DNA of 64,000 bases from an uncultured Traorella sp. (lineage in GTDB: Bacteria > Bacillota_I > Bacilli_A > Erysipelotrichales > Erysipelotrichaceae), in contig NZ_CALVGS010000122.1 in NCBI RefSeq assembly GCF_944327115.1, positions 1-64,000 on the forward strand, read 5' to 3'. Under the pieces are notes generated by a model, which did no database searches, was not told the DNA's origin, and saw only the letters and a program-made list of their open reading frames with translations. Positions 9,440 to 16,839 of the stretch are shown here, in pieces. Within the stretch, counting starts at the first letter, position 1, and each line of letters begins with the position of its first letter. Made by a program: the position numbers and the translations under genes.

Positions 9440-9604
9440 ATGTGGATGTGTTCGATTTGCGGCTATGAATATGATGGTGAAGATTTTTTAAGCGTTGAGG
9501 ATGATTATGTTTGTCCTTTATGTGAATCAAAGAATTCATATCGTGACAGAGATATGAATTCGGAAATCGAAATGGCTGTAAGAGAATTTAAAAATAATGA
9601 GTAG
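9440..9604 (+). CDS. Small rubredoxin-like protein
   Basis: This 54-residue protein has two metal-ligand knuckles, CSICGYEYDGEDF near the N-terminus and YVCPLCES about 20 residues later. This is the C-x-x-C-G-Y...C-P-x-C arrangement of rubredoxin and rubrerythrin C-terminal iron domains. Rubredoxins carry one electron on a single iron and often supply peroxide- or superoxide-reducing enzymes in anaerobes. The knuckle spacing is shorter than in classic rubredoxin, so zinc binding is possible. I place the start at ATG 9440, with AAAGGA at proper spacing. ATGs at 9413 and 9434 are also in frame. The gene is monocistronic, with its own promoter and terminator. Confidence 0.7.
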   Translation: MWMCSICGYEYDGEDFLSVEDDYVCPLCESKNSYRDRDMNSEIEMAVREFKNNE

Positions 9605-9632
9605 AGCTGCTTAGGCAGCTTTTATTTTTTTT
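9605..9632 (+). terminator. Terminator after the rubredoxin-like gene
   Basis: AGCTGC (9605-9610), loop TTAG, GCAGCT (9615-9620), followed by a long T-rich run to 9632. Confidence 0.85.
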
Positions 9633-9670
9633 AAAAGAATAAATTCATGGATACCAGATGATTTAAACTG

Positions 9671-9797
9671 TGATATAATGAAACAGGAAAGAAGGTGTTT
9701 GTATGTCTCCTGAGCCCTTAGGCCCTGATCGAAGTAGAATGAAGAATAAAACAGGAGATATGCAAGACTATCTCCTGTAAAAAGGGAGGTAGGAAAT
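9671..9797 (+). promoter_or_regulatory. corA leader: extended -10 promoter and mutually exclusive hairpins
   Basis: An extended -10 box TGA-TATAAT (9671-9679) gives a start near 9686. Segment 1 (9704-9712) can pair with segment 2 (9752-9760) over 9 positions. Segment 2 (9751-9760, ACAGGAGATA) can instead pair perfectly over 10 bases with segment 3 (9769-9778, TATCTCCTGT) around an 8-base loop. Segment 3 (9769-9776) can also pair over 8 positions (two G-U) with GGGAGGTA (9784-9791), the corA ribosome-binding site. Thus 2:3 frees the site and 3:4 masks it. Segments 1-3 lie within a short leader ORF. The pairings are seen in the sequence. The switching is inferred. Confidence 0.6.
9703..9780 (+). 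CDS. Putative 25-residue leader peptide upstream of corA
   Basis: A short ORF starts at ATG 9703 behind AAAGAAGGTG (spacing about 7) and ends at TAA 9778-9780, 17 bases before the corA ATG. Its N-terminus, MSPEPLGPDRSR, alternates proline with acidic residues and then turns basic. The Mg2+-responsive leader peptides of enterobacteria (MgtL, beginning MEPDP) have the same character. There, ribosomes destabilised at Pro/acidic codons in low Mg2+ change the downstream RNA fold. The C-terminal half is encoded by the 2:3 hairpin. I infer a sensing role. It could be a chance ORF, though its start site, ribosome-binding site and position favour a real one. Confidence 0.55.
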   Translation: MSPEPLGPDRSRMKNKTGDMQDYLL

Positions 9798-10736
9798 ATG
9801 ATTGAATTCTACAAGACTTTTAATAATGTAACTAAAAAAATAGCAGCACCTGAAAAAGGCTGCTGGATCAATGTCGTACATCCGAGTACAGAGGAAACAG
9901 AATATCTGGTCAATGAAGTTAAGGTCCTTCCTGAATTTGTCAAGGCTTCTTTAGATGAAGAAGAAAGCTCACACGTGGATTATGATGAAGATGAAGGCCA
10001 GACGCTGGTGATCGTGGATTATCCGAATGCTGATGATGATCCAAATAACAAGACGCTGCTTTATACGACCTTACCGTTAGGTGTCGTCATCATGAAGGAT
10101 TATATCGTAACGATCTCGCTTCAGGAAAATCTCAATATAGAAGATATGGCTGAAGGCAGGATCAAAGGAATGAACACAGAGCTCAAGACACGTTTTCTGC
10201 TCTTGCTGCTTTTGAGGATTTCCCAACGTTATCTGATTTATCTTCGTCAGATTGACCGTGAATCCTCACGAACAGAAAGAAAGCTTCATCAGTCAATGCA
10301 GAATAAGGAATTGATCCAGATGCTGGGACTTGAAAAATCACTGGTATATTTTTCCACTTCTCTGAAGTCAGATGAGGTTACCCTGAATAAGATCATGCGT
10401 GGCAAGCTGATCAAAATGTATGAGGATGATCAGGATCTTTTAGAAGATGTCATGATTGAAATTCATCAGGCAGTTGAGATGTGTAATATTTATTCAAATA
10501 TCTTGTCAGGTACCATGGATGCTTTTGCTTCGGTCATTTCCAATAACTTGAATATCGTTATGAAAGTGCTGACGGTCATTACGATCGTTATGGCAATTCC
10601 AAATATCATTTTCAGCTTTTATGGGATGAACGTTGAAGGGCTTCCTGTGGCACAGTGGTGGTTTCCGACCCTTCTGGCAGTGATTGCCTGTCTGATTGCC
10701 ACATGGATCTTTAAGAAAAAGGATATGTTTCATTAA
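9798..10736 (+). CDS. corA: CorA-family magnesium/divalent cation channel
   Basis: CorA is a pentameric inner-membrane channel that admits Mg2+ (and Co2+ or Ni2+) down the membrane potential. The 312-residue protein has a large acidic cytoplasmic N-terminal domain and a long helix (about residues 150-260). Two C-terminal membrane segments are joined by the signature YGMNVEG, with the GMN motif at about residues 276-278. The end KKKDMFH is the usual basic cytoplasmic tail. The strong GGGAGG site is part of the leader hairpin system described above. The gene is monocistronic and convergent with cca, with a shared terminator. Confidence 0.95.
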   Translation: MIEFYKTFNNVTKKIAAPEKGCWINVVHPSTEETEYLVNEVKVLPEFVKASLDEEESSHVDYDEDEGQTLVIVDYPNADDDPNNKTLLYTTLPLGVVIMKDYIVTISLQENLNIEDMAEGRIKGMNTELKTRFLLLLLLRISQRYLIYLRQIDRESSRTERKLHQSMQNKELIQMLGLEKSLVYFSTSLKSDEVTLNKIMRGKLIKMYEDDQDLLEDVMIEIHQAVEMCNIYSNILSGTMDAFASVISNNLNIVMKVLTVITIVMAIPNIIFSFYGMNVEGLPVAQWWFPTLLAVIACLIATWIFKKKDMFH

Positions 10737-10764
10737 AAACTCCGCACTCTAATGCGGATTTTTT
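10735..10764. terminator. Bidirectional terminator between corA and cca
   Basis: TCCGCA (10741-10746) and TGCGGA (10753-10758) form the stem, with A's on the left and T's on the right. It works for corA on the plus strand and cca on the minus strand, and it overlaps the end of cca. Confidence 0.8.
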
Positions 10765-11900
10765 ATATATTTAAGAAGGATCTCTTTTTGATTGAGGGAA
10801 GGATCATCAAGCACCAGATCCGTGCATCGATGCAGGGCTTCCTTGATTTGTTTTCCTTGAAATCCCAGTTTGATGAGATCATTTCCGTCCACAGCCAGCT
10901 TTTCTAAATAATCATGCTGCCCGATCATCTGATGAAACAGTGTAAGATCCATTTGCTTGAAAAGCAGGATCTTTTCACTAAGCTCAATTCCATTATCGTA
11001 GATCAAGTGCCGCAGCCTGCGTGGATCATTTGAAAGGGAAATCTTCTTATATTCGACAAGCGTTACGACCTGTCGGATCATTTTTTTTGAACAATGCCAA
11101 CTTTTTAAGATCTTCTTTGCATATGAACTTGAAAAGAAAAGACAGGCTATCTTACATTCAAGATCATACGGGCAGACTTCAAGCGCATCTGATATCGAAG
11201 AATGGGCATGAATATTAAAATAGGGAAACAGATGATAATAGACAAGAATCGAATAAGGATTTTTTCCTTCAACCATCAAAATCTGTTTCAATTCATCGAC
11301 CTTACGTTCGATAGAAATAGCATCTAAAAGCGGAAGAGATTGAAAGAGGGCTTTTTCTGTTTCTTTTTCGATCGTAAAATTTAAAGAGTATGCAAAACGG
11401 ATCGCTCTCAAAATACGCAAAGCATCTTCCTGAAACCGTTTTTTAGGGTCGCCGATACAACGGATGATCTTATGTTTCAGATCGTCAAGACCATGATGCT
11501 CATCGATCAGATGTCCGTTTGTATCACAAGCAAAAGCATTGATCGTAAAATCCCGGCGTTTTAGATCTTCATGGAGAGAGCGCGTAAAGGCAACCTTTTC
11601 AGGAATACGGTGGTGAAGATAATTTTGTTCGATTCTAAATGTCGTAATTTCGATATGATGATGCTGGTTGATGATCGTAAGGGTTCCGTGGCGGATGCCT
11701 GTTTCGATGATCTTGTATTCTCCCAGTATTTTTTTCATTTCTTCAGTGCTGGCAGCAGTGGCGGCATCATAGTCATGAACTTTTTTGCCTAAAAGAAAAT
11801 CACGGATACAGCCTCCGACATAATAGGTTTCATAATGTTCGCTCAGCTTTTGAATCACTTCCTGAATCGGCTGAGGCACTAAGAGTTGCAAAGTTTTCAT
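10749..11900 (-). CDS. cca: CCA-adding enzyme / polyA polymerase family tRNA nucleotidyltransferase
   Basis: This class II nucleotidyltransferase adds or repairs the 3' CCA of tRNA. The head domain has YYVGGCIRDFLLGKKVHDYDAATAA with the catalytic Asp pair (DYD), then RHGTLTI, the RRDFTINAFA motif and the RFQEDALRILRAIRFA motif. The C-terminal helical body is present. The 383-residue length is normal for Firmicute enzymes. I start at ATG 11900 (MKTLQLL). Longer frames upstream lack support. No ribosome-binding site is visible, and a strong promoter places the transcript start within a few bases of the ATG, so the mRNA may be leaderless. Confidence 0.93.
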   Translation of the reverse strand: MKTLQLLVPQPIQEVIQKLSEHYETYYVGGCIRDFLLGKKVHDYDAATAASTEEMKKILGEYKIIETGIRHGTLTIINQHHHIEITTFRIEQNYLHHRIPEKVAFTRSLHEDLKRRDFTINAFACDTNGHLIDEHHGLDDLKHKIIRCIGDPKKRFQEDALRILRAIRFAYSLNFTIEKETEKALFQSLPLLDAISIERKVDELKQILMVEGKNPYSILVYYHLFPYFNIHAHSSISDALEVCPYDLECKIACLFFSSSYAKKILKSWHCSKKMIRQVVTLVEYKKISLSNDPRRLRHLIYDNGIELSEKILLFKQMDLTLFHQMIGQHDYLEKLAVDGNDLIKLGFQGKQIKEALHRCTDLVLDDPSLNQKEILLKYIKNPH

Positions 11901-11938
11901 CTTAGCTTTATTATAAATTGGAAAGGAAGAGGTAACAA
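11886..11938. promoter_or_regulatory. Overlapping divergent promoters of cca and mnmM
   Basis: On the minus strand TTGTTA (11933-11938), 17 bases, TATAAT (11910-11915) lie so close to the cca ATG (A at 11900) that only nine bases separate the -10 box from the start codon. On the plus strand TTGCAA (11886-11891), 17 bases, TATTAT (11909-11914) would serve mnmM. The two -10 boxes overlap, so the promoters probably compete for RNA polymerase. Confidence 0.55.
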
Positions 11939-11942
11939 GAGA

Positions 11943-12476
11943 ATGTTGAAAAAAGTTGTAGATATTGCTCATGATATATTGCTTGAGGGAATGGATGAAC
12001 AGAGTATTGCTGTTGATTTTACCTGTGGTGGCGGTCATGATTCATTATTTTTAAGTCAGCATGCTTTATATGTGCATAGCTATGATATTCAAAAGGAGGC
12101 TCTTGATGATGCGAAAAAGCTCTGTCATCAGGCCAAGAACATAAGTTTTCATCATAAAAGCCATTTATATTTTGATGAAGATGTGGAGCGGTTTGATCGA
12201 GGAATCTTTAATCTGGGATATTATCCCAAGGGTGACAGAAGCATCACGACACAGGCCCATGAGGTGCTGGAGGCTATAAAAAAAGCACTTGATAAGCTTA
12301 ACCATGGCGGTAAGATCGTCATTGTCTGCTATCCGGGATTTGAAGGCGGTAAGCTGGAAGCCGAGCAGATTGAAAAAGCACTTGCTGGTCTTGAAAGCAA
12401 GTGGTATGATGTTTATCGCTTTGGCTTGTTAAATCGACATCAGGCACCATATCTGATAGGAATTGAAAAGCATTAG
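11943..12476 (+). CDS. mnmM: tRNA methyltransferase MnmM (YtqB family)
   Basis: This is a 177-residue SAM-dependent methyltransferase of the YtqB family, recently assigned to the last step of mnm5(s2)U34 synthesis in tRNA of Gram-positive bacteria. The SAM-binding motif VDFTCGGGHDSLFLSQH is at about residues 21-37. The family-specific FNLGYYPKGDRSITTQ block and the VIVCYPGFEGGKLEAEQIE block follow. The start at ATG 11943 has GAAGAGG upstream. It is divergent from cca and shares its promoter region. Only 11 bases separate it from the next gene. Family assignment is strong. The exact reaction is taken from homologues. Confidence 0.88.
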   Translation: MLKKVVDIAHDILLEGMDEQSIAVDFTCGGGHDSLFLSQHALYVHSYDIQKEALDDAKKLCHQAKNISFHHKSHLYFDEDVERFDRGIFNLGYYPKGDRSITTQAHEVLEAIKKALDKLNHGGKIVIVCYPGFEGGKLEAEQIEKALAGLESKWYDVYRFGLLNRHQAPYLIGIEKH

Positions 12477-12487
12477 GGGGAAGAAGT

Positions 12488-13153
12488 ATGAATCAGGAAA
12501 GACAAATGTCACAGTCGATGCCGCTGGCAATCATGCTGACGCTTGCGGGAGGCTTTCAGGATGCCTACTCTTATAATAGTCGTGGGCATGTATTTGCGAA
12601 TGCCCAGACAGGAAATATCGTTTTATTTGCTCAGAATCTGATGAGCGCCCAGTTTGATCAGGCGTTGCATTATCTTGTACCGGTGCTCGCTTTTATGATT
12701 GGGGTCTATGTCAGTGAAAGGATCCATCATAAATATAAATATTCACAAATGCTCCATTGGCGACAACTGATTCTTTTCAGTGAGGTTTGCCTGCTTATCA
12801 TAGCTGGATTTATAGAATCAGATATGGCTGCTAATATTTTATTATCTTTTGCTTGTGCCATGCAGGTGCAAAGCTTTCGCAAATTTAAGGGAATCATGTA
12901 TGCGACCACGATGTGCATCGGCAATATGCGCAGTGCGACAGAAATGCTGTGCCAGTACCATATCAGTCAAGATGAAGAAGTGAAAAGGAAAAGCTATCGT
13001 TATTATCTATTGATCCTTATTTTTGCACTGGGAGCCGGTTTAGGAGCTTTAAGTTCATGGCAATGGGGAAATCATTCCATTTGGATAGCGGCCTTATTTA
13101 TGATGCTGGGGGTCATTCTGATGTTTGTTCGAGAGAAAAAAGAAGAAGAATAA
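12488..13153 (+). CDS. YoaK/DUF1275 family membrane protein
   Basis: This is a 221-residue integral membrane protein with about six hydrophobic segments. The N-terminal segment MLTLAGGFQDAYSYNSRGHVFANAQTGN, with the conserved G-G-x-x-D and the N-x-Q-T-G-N motif, identifies the DUF1275 (YoaK) family. So does FACAMQVQSFRK...YATTMCIGNMRSATE in the second half. The family has no proven function. A transport role is often assumed. An AGGGGGAAGAAG site precedes the ATG. It probably shares the mnmM transcript. clpB downstream has its own promoter. Confidence 0.85.
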   Translation: MNQERQMSQSMPLAIMLTLAGGFQDAYSYNSRGHVFANAQTGNIVLFAQNLMSAQFDQALHYLVPVLAFMIGVYVSERIHHKYKYSQMLHWRQLILFSEVCLLIIAGFIESDMAANILLSFACAMQVQSFRKFKGIMYATTMCIGNMRSATEMLCQYHISQDEEVKRKSYRYYLLILIFALGAGLGALSSWQWGNHSIWIAALFMMLGVILMFVREKKEEE

Positions 13154-13168
13154 AAAAATTTAAAAAAA

Positions 13169-13241
13169 TTAGCACTCTACTATTGACAGTGCTAATTTAT
13201 ATGGTATAATACTGTTAGCACAAAAAGGAATGGAGTGCTAA
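13169..13241 (+). promoter_or_regulatory. clpB promoter flanked by two CIRCE (HrcA) operators
   Basis: The first CIRCE is TTAGCACTC (13169-13177), nine bases, CAGTGCTAA (13187-13195), with one mismatch to the GAGTGCTAA consensus. The promoter is TTGACA (13183-13188), 16 bases, TATAAT (13205-13210). The second CIRCE is TTAGCACAA (13215-13223), nine bases, GAGTGCTAA (13233-13241). The operators cover the -35 box and the initially transcribed region, so HrcA should repress tightly until heat or misfolded protein titrates it. The right arm of the second site runs into the AAGGAGGG ribosome-binding site. Confidence 0.93.
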
Positions 13242-13253
13242 GGAGGGATTTTC

Positions 13254-15791
13254 ATGGATGTAAATCAATTATCTGAAAACATGCAGAAAATATTGCTGAA
13301 GGCAATTGAAAAAGCTAAAAGCTATCAGCATGTCAGTGTCGATACACTTGAATTTCTGGAAGCTATATTTGAAGATAACACACTTGATGGTCTTTTTAAG
13401 CGTGTAGCACTTGATAAAGAAAAAGTATTCAGGATCCTTCAAGACGAGAATACGCATATCGCACGAACCTCTTATAAGGATATTACATTAAGCAATAAGG
13501 TTCAGGAGAGCTTTATGAATGCGAAAAAATGGTCCGATGAGCATGAGGAAAGCTATGTGAGCGTATTTAGTGTTCTGTTGGCTCTTTTGAAGAATAAAAG
13601 CAGTATTTCACAGCGGGTGGTCAGTGAATGTGGCATTGATCTGAAAAAGCTGGAAAGTGAGGAATTGATTCGTAGAGGGGGAATGAAGATGAATACCCAG
13701 ACCAGTGAAAATAATATTGAAGCATTAAGTAAATATGGACGTGATTTAGTTGAGGATGTAAAGGAAGGCAAGATCGATCCGGTCATCGGACGTGATGAAG
13801 AAATTCGTCGAGTTATTGAAATATTGTCGAGGAAGACAAAAAATAATCCGGTGCTGATCGGTGAGCCGGGCGTTGGTAAAACAGCGATTGTCGAGGGCAT
13901 TGCATGGAGAATCATGAAGGGTGATGTTCCTTTGACATTAAAAGATAAGAAGCTGATTGAATTGGACATGGGCTCTTTGATTGCCGGTGCCAAATATCGG
14001 GGTGAGTTTGAGGAACGTTTAAAGGCTGTTCTTGAAGAAGTCAAGAATGCAAACGGCGGTATCATCTTATTTATTGATGAAATTCATAATCTTGTCGGAG
14101 CCGGTAAAACAGAAGGCAGCATGGATGCCGCTAATCTGTTAAAGCCGATGCTGGCACGTGGAGAATTACGTTGTATCGGTGCGACGACCTTTGATGAATA
14201 TCGTAAGTATATTGAAAAAGATGCCGCATTGGAAAGACGTTTCCAGAAGGTGATGGTCAATGAGCCGACGGTTGAAGATACGATCTCGATTTTGCGTGGC
14301 TTAAAAAGCCGTTTTGAATCCTATCATGGCGTAAAGATCCTGGATGAAGCGATCATTGCCAGTGCAACGCTTTCTAATCGTTATATCACAGATCGGTATT
14401 TGCCGGATAAAGCTATTGACTGTATCGATGAAGCCTGCGCCATGCTGCGTGTAGAAATGGATTCGATGCCGGCTGTACTGGATGAGCTTTCCCGTAAGAT
14501 CATGCAGCTGGAAATTGAAGAAACAGCTTTGAAACAGGAAGAAGATAAGAAGACAAAAGAACGTTTGGCTGAAATCGTCGATGAGCTGAAGGAGCTTAAA
14601 ACAAAACGTGATGAGCTGCATGCCAAGTGGATGGATGAAAAACGTGATTTGGAAGCAAGCAAGCAGGATAAGATCGATCTGGAGAAGGCTAAGCTGGAGC
14701 TGGAAAGAGCACAGAACGATGCCCGTTATGAAGATGCGGCCCGTCTGCAGTATCAAACGATCCCAAATCTGGAAAAACGTATCAAGGAAGCCAGTGAGAA
14801 TATCAAGAGCGATTCTTTGATTCAGGAAACGGTCAATGAAGAAATGATTGCCAAGGTCGTTTCGAGATGGAGCGGTGTAGAGGTCAGCCGGATGGTAGAA
14901 AGTGAACGTATCAAGCTGTTGCATCTGCGGGAAGCCTTAGGTAAACGTGTCATCGGTCAGGATGAGGCGCTGACGCTTGTTACGGATGCGATCATGAGAA
15001 GCAAGGCACAGATTCAGGATGAAAACCGTCCGATCGGTTCCTTCCTCTTCTTAGGTCCTACAGGTGTCGGTAAGACGGAAGTGGCAAAAGCATTGGCTGA
15101 ACAATTGTTTGACAGTGAAAGTCATATCATTCGTATCGATATGAGCGAATATATGGAGAAACACAGCGTCAGCCGGTTGATCGGTGCTCCTCCGGGATAT
15201 GTCGGTTATGATGAAGGCGGACAATTGTCAGAAGCAGTTCGTCGTAATCCTTACTCGATCATTCTTTTTGATGAGGTAGAAAAAGCCCATCCGGATGTTT
15301 TTAACCTTTTGCTTCAGATCCTGGATGATGGACGTATCACTGATAATAAAGGTGTTACGATCGACTTTAAGAATACGCTGTTGATCATGACAAGCAACTT
15401 GGGAAGCGAGCATGCCAATGATGCGAATCCGAAGGAAGGTTATATGGCTGCTGTCAAATCATTCTTCAAACCGGAATTTATCAATCGTATTGATGAAATT
15501 ATCGTCTTTAATTCACTCAATGATGATATGCTGCGCAAGATCGCTCATAAGTTCATGAACGAATTGATCGAACGTTTGAAGCAGAAAGACATTACCCTTG
15601 AAGTAAGCGACCGTGTTTATGATAACATTTCGAAATACGGTGTTGATGCCGTTTATGGTGCTCGTCCGATGAAGCGTTATATCCAGCGTAATATTGAAAC
15701 GATGATTGCCAGAAAGATCATTGAAGGTACGATCAGCAAGGATCAGCATGTATTATTGGATGTTGAGAATGATGAATACGTAATACGTTAA
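13254..15791 (+). CDS. clpB: ATP-dependent chaperone ClpB
   Basis: This Hsp100 disaggregase resolves protein aggregates with DnaK. The order is an N-terminal Clp repeat domain (about 1-145), NBD1 with Walker [10 protein letters not shown] (about 203), a long coiled-coil M domain (about 405-525, including [18 protein letters not shown]), and NBD2 with Walker [10 protein letters not shown] (about 601) followed by the C-terminal domain. The full-length M domain and absence of a UVR motif favour ClpB over ClpC. No ClpP-binding loop was evident to me. The length of 845 residues fits. Two CIRCE sites precede it. No ctsR, mcsA or mcsB genes are nearby. Confidence 0.9.
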   Translation: MDVNQLSENMQKILLKAIEKAKSYQHVSVDTLEFLEAIFEDNTLDGLFKRVALDKEKVFRILQDENTHIARTSYKDITLSNKVQESFMNAKKWSDEHEESYVSVFSVLLALLKNKSSISQRVVSECGIDLKKLESEELIRRGGMKMNTQTSENNIEALSKYGRDLVEDVKEGKIDPVIGRDEEIRRVIEILSRKTKNNPVLIGEPGVGKTAIVEGIAWRIMKGDVPLTLKDKKLIELDMGSLIAGAKYRGEFEERLKAVLEEVKNANGGIILFIDEIHNLVGAGKTEGSMDAANLLKPMLARGELRCIGATTFDEYRKYIEKDAALERRFQKVMVNEPTVEDTISILRGLKSRFESYHGVKILDEAIIASATLSNRYITDRYLPDKAIDCIDEACAMLRVEMDSMPAVLDELSRKIMQLEIEETALKQEEDKKTKERLAEIVDELKELKTKRDELHAKWMDEKRDLEASKQDKIDLEKAKLELERAQNDARYEDAARLQYQTIPNLEKRIKEASENIKSDSLIQETVNEEMIAKVVSRWSGVEVSRMVESERIKLLHLREALGKRVIGQDEALTLVTDAIMRSKAQIQDENRPIGSFLFLGPTGVGKTEVAKALAEQLFDSESHIIRIDMSEYMEKHSVSRLIGAPPGYVGYDEGGQLSEAVRRNPYSIILFDEVEKAHPDVFNLLLQILDDGRITDNKGVTIDFKNTLLIMTSNLGSEHANDANPKEGYMAAVKSFFKPEFINRIDEIIVFNSLNDDMLRKIAHKFMNELIERLKQKDITLEVSDRVYDNISKYGVDAVYGARPMKRYIQRNIETMIARKIIEGTISKDQHVLLDVENDEYVIR

Positions 15792-15812
15792 ATCACAGAA
15801 GACAGATAAAAG

Positions 15813-15875
15813 AATCCCACTAAAACAGATCAAGGAAATAAAAAAATTTCACTTATCTGGAAGTGGGATTTTATT
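15813..15875 (+). terminator. Long-hairpin terminator after clpB
   Basis: AATCCCACT (15813-15821) pairs with AGTGGGATT (15862-15870), and an inner CAGAT/ATCTG pair extends the stem. It is followed by TTATTTT. Confidence 0.75.
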
Positions 15876-15994
15876 TTGGGAAGAATGCCTGAAATCGAGC
15901 GTTTTTATAAGAGAAGGCATGCGAGAAATAAAACTTCTTTTTTTATATCAAATATGATACAATTTACATGTTGGTTAATGATTTTGGAGGAAAT

Positions 15995-16663
15995 ATGGAT
16001 AACAGAATTTTAATAGCCGTCATAGTTGGTATTTTAGTAGTCGTGGTCATGAATCTTGTGAGAAAATATTTGGAAAAAAGATATACGATCAAACTGATGA
16101 AGGCTATCATGACGGATGAAGATGAATTTTTAAAGCTTGTTGATTCTTTTATGGTGAAATATTTATTCCCGCCTTATAACCGTGAATTCATGCGTTTGAA
16201 CAATTATATTGCCAGAGGTGCAGATAAAAAGGTAAAGGAACAGATTTCACTGATGGAACAGATGCGCATGAATCGGAATCAGCGGTTTGCGGTTTATCAG
16301 ACAGCTTTCCAATATTTTATTACGATCAATAGTGAATCAAACGCTAAAAACATGCAGCGTAAGATGAATGCCTTTATTGATGAAAATAAGCTTGATCCGG
16401 AAATGAAAAAGACGATCGATATGGATATGAAGATGTATTTTGATAAGGATATTTCAACACTTCCGTATATTGATGAGAAGCTGGAAAACTGTGATGATGC
16501 GGACAAGGCAGTCTGGAATCTGAAGAAGGCTTATGTATTAAAAGCGAATCAGAAGCTGGAAGAAGCTAAAGAATGTATTCGATTGGTCATGCAATATACA
16601 AATGATCCGACGCAAAAACAGATCATGCAGGATCTGCTGGATAATAATTTAAAAGATTTATAG
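15995..16663 (+). CDS. Hypothetical membrane-anchored protein
   Basis: I do not recognise this 222-residue protein. It begins MDNRILIAVIVGILVVVVMNLV, a single N-terminal membrane segment followed by positively charged residues, so the rest should be cytoplasmic. The remainder is highly charged and predicted helical. Two segments, near AKNMQRKMNAFIDENK and WNLKKAYVLKANQKLEEAKECIRL, resemble tetratricopeptide-type helical pairs. ATG 15995 follows GGAGG. The gene stands alone between the clpB terminator and its own terminator. A role in protein-protein contact at the membrane is possible but not shown. Confidence 0.7.
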   Translation: MDNRILIAVIVGILVVVVMNLVRKYLEKRYTIKLMKAIMTDEDEFLKLVDSFMVKYLFPPYNREFMRLNNYIARGADKKVKEQISLMEQMRMNRNQRFAVYQTAFQYFITINSESNAKNMQRKMNAFIDENKLDPEMKKTIDMDMKMYFDKDISTLPYIDEKLENCDDADKAVWNLKKAYVLKANQKLEEAKECIRLVMQYTNDPTQKQIMQDLLDNNLKDL

Positions 16664-16685
16664 GAGAATGATCTCCTTTTTTATA
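16662..16685 (+). terminator. Terminator after the hypothetical gene
   Basis: AGGAGA (16662-16667) and TCTCCT (16672-16677) with loop ATGA, then a T-run. The stem begins within the stop codon of the gene. Confidence 0.75.
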
Positions 16686-16839
16686 TGTTACTGACAAAAG
16701 CTGACTATGTATATGAAAGAAGCTGCTTGTCCATGCAGTCATGCAAGAAATCGGCATTTGAAGCATTATCACAAAATTTCACATTTAATCCTTTATGAAA
16801 AGTGGTATAATACAACTGTTATTTTTTAGGAGAAACGAT

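Noticed and set aside
9671-9797. M-box magnesium riboswitch before corA
   Set aside because: The leader is too short (about 110 bases) and lacks the conserved M-box sequence blocks. The visible elements are a leader ORF and simple alternating stems.
13254-15791. ClpC instead of ClpB
   Set aside because: The middle domain is full length and the UVR region of ClpC is absent. The length also fits ClpB.
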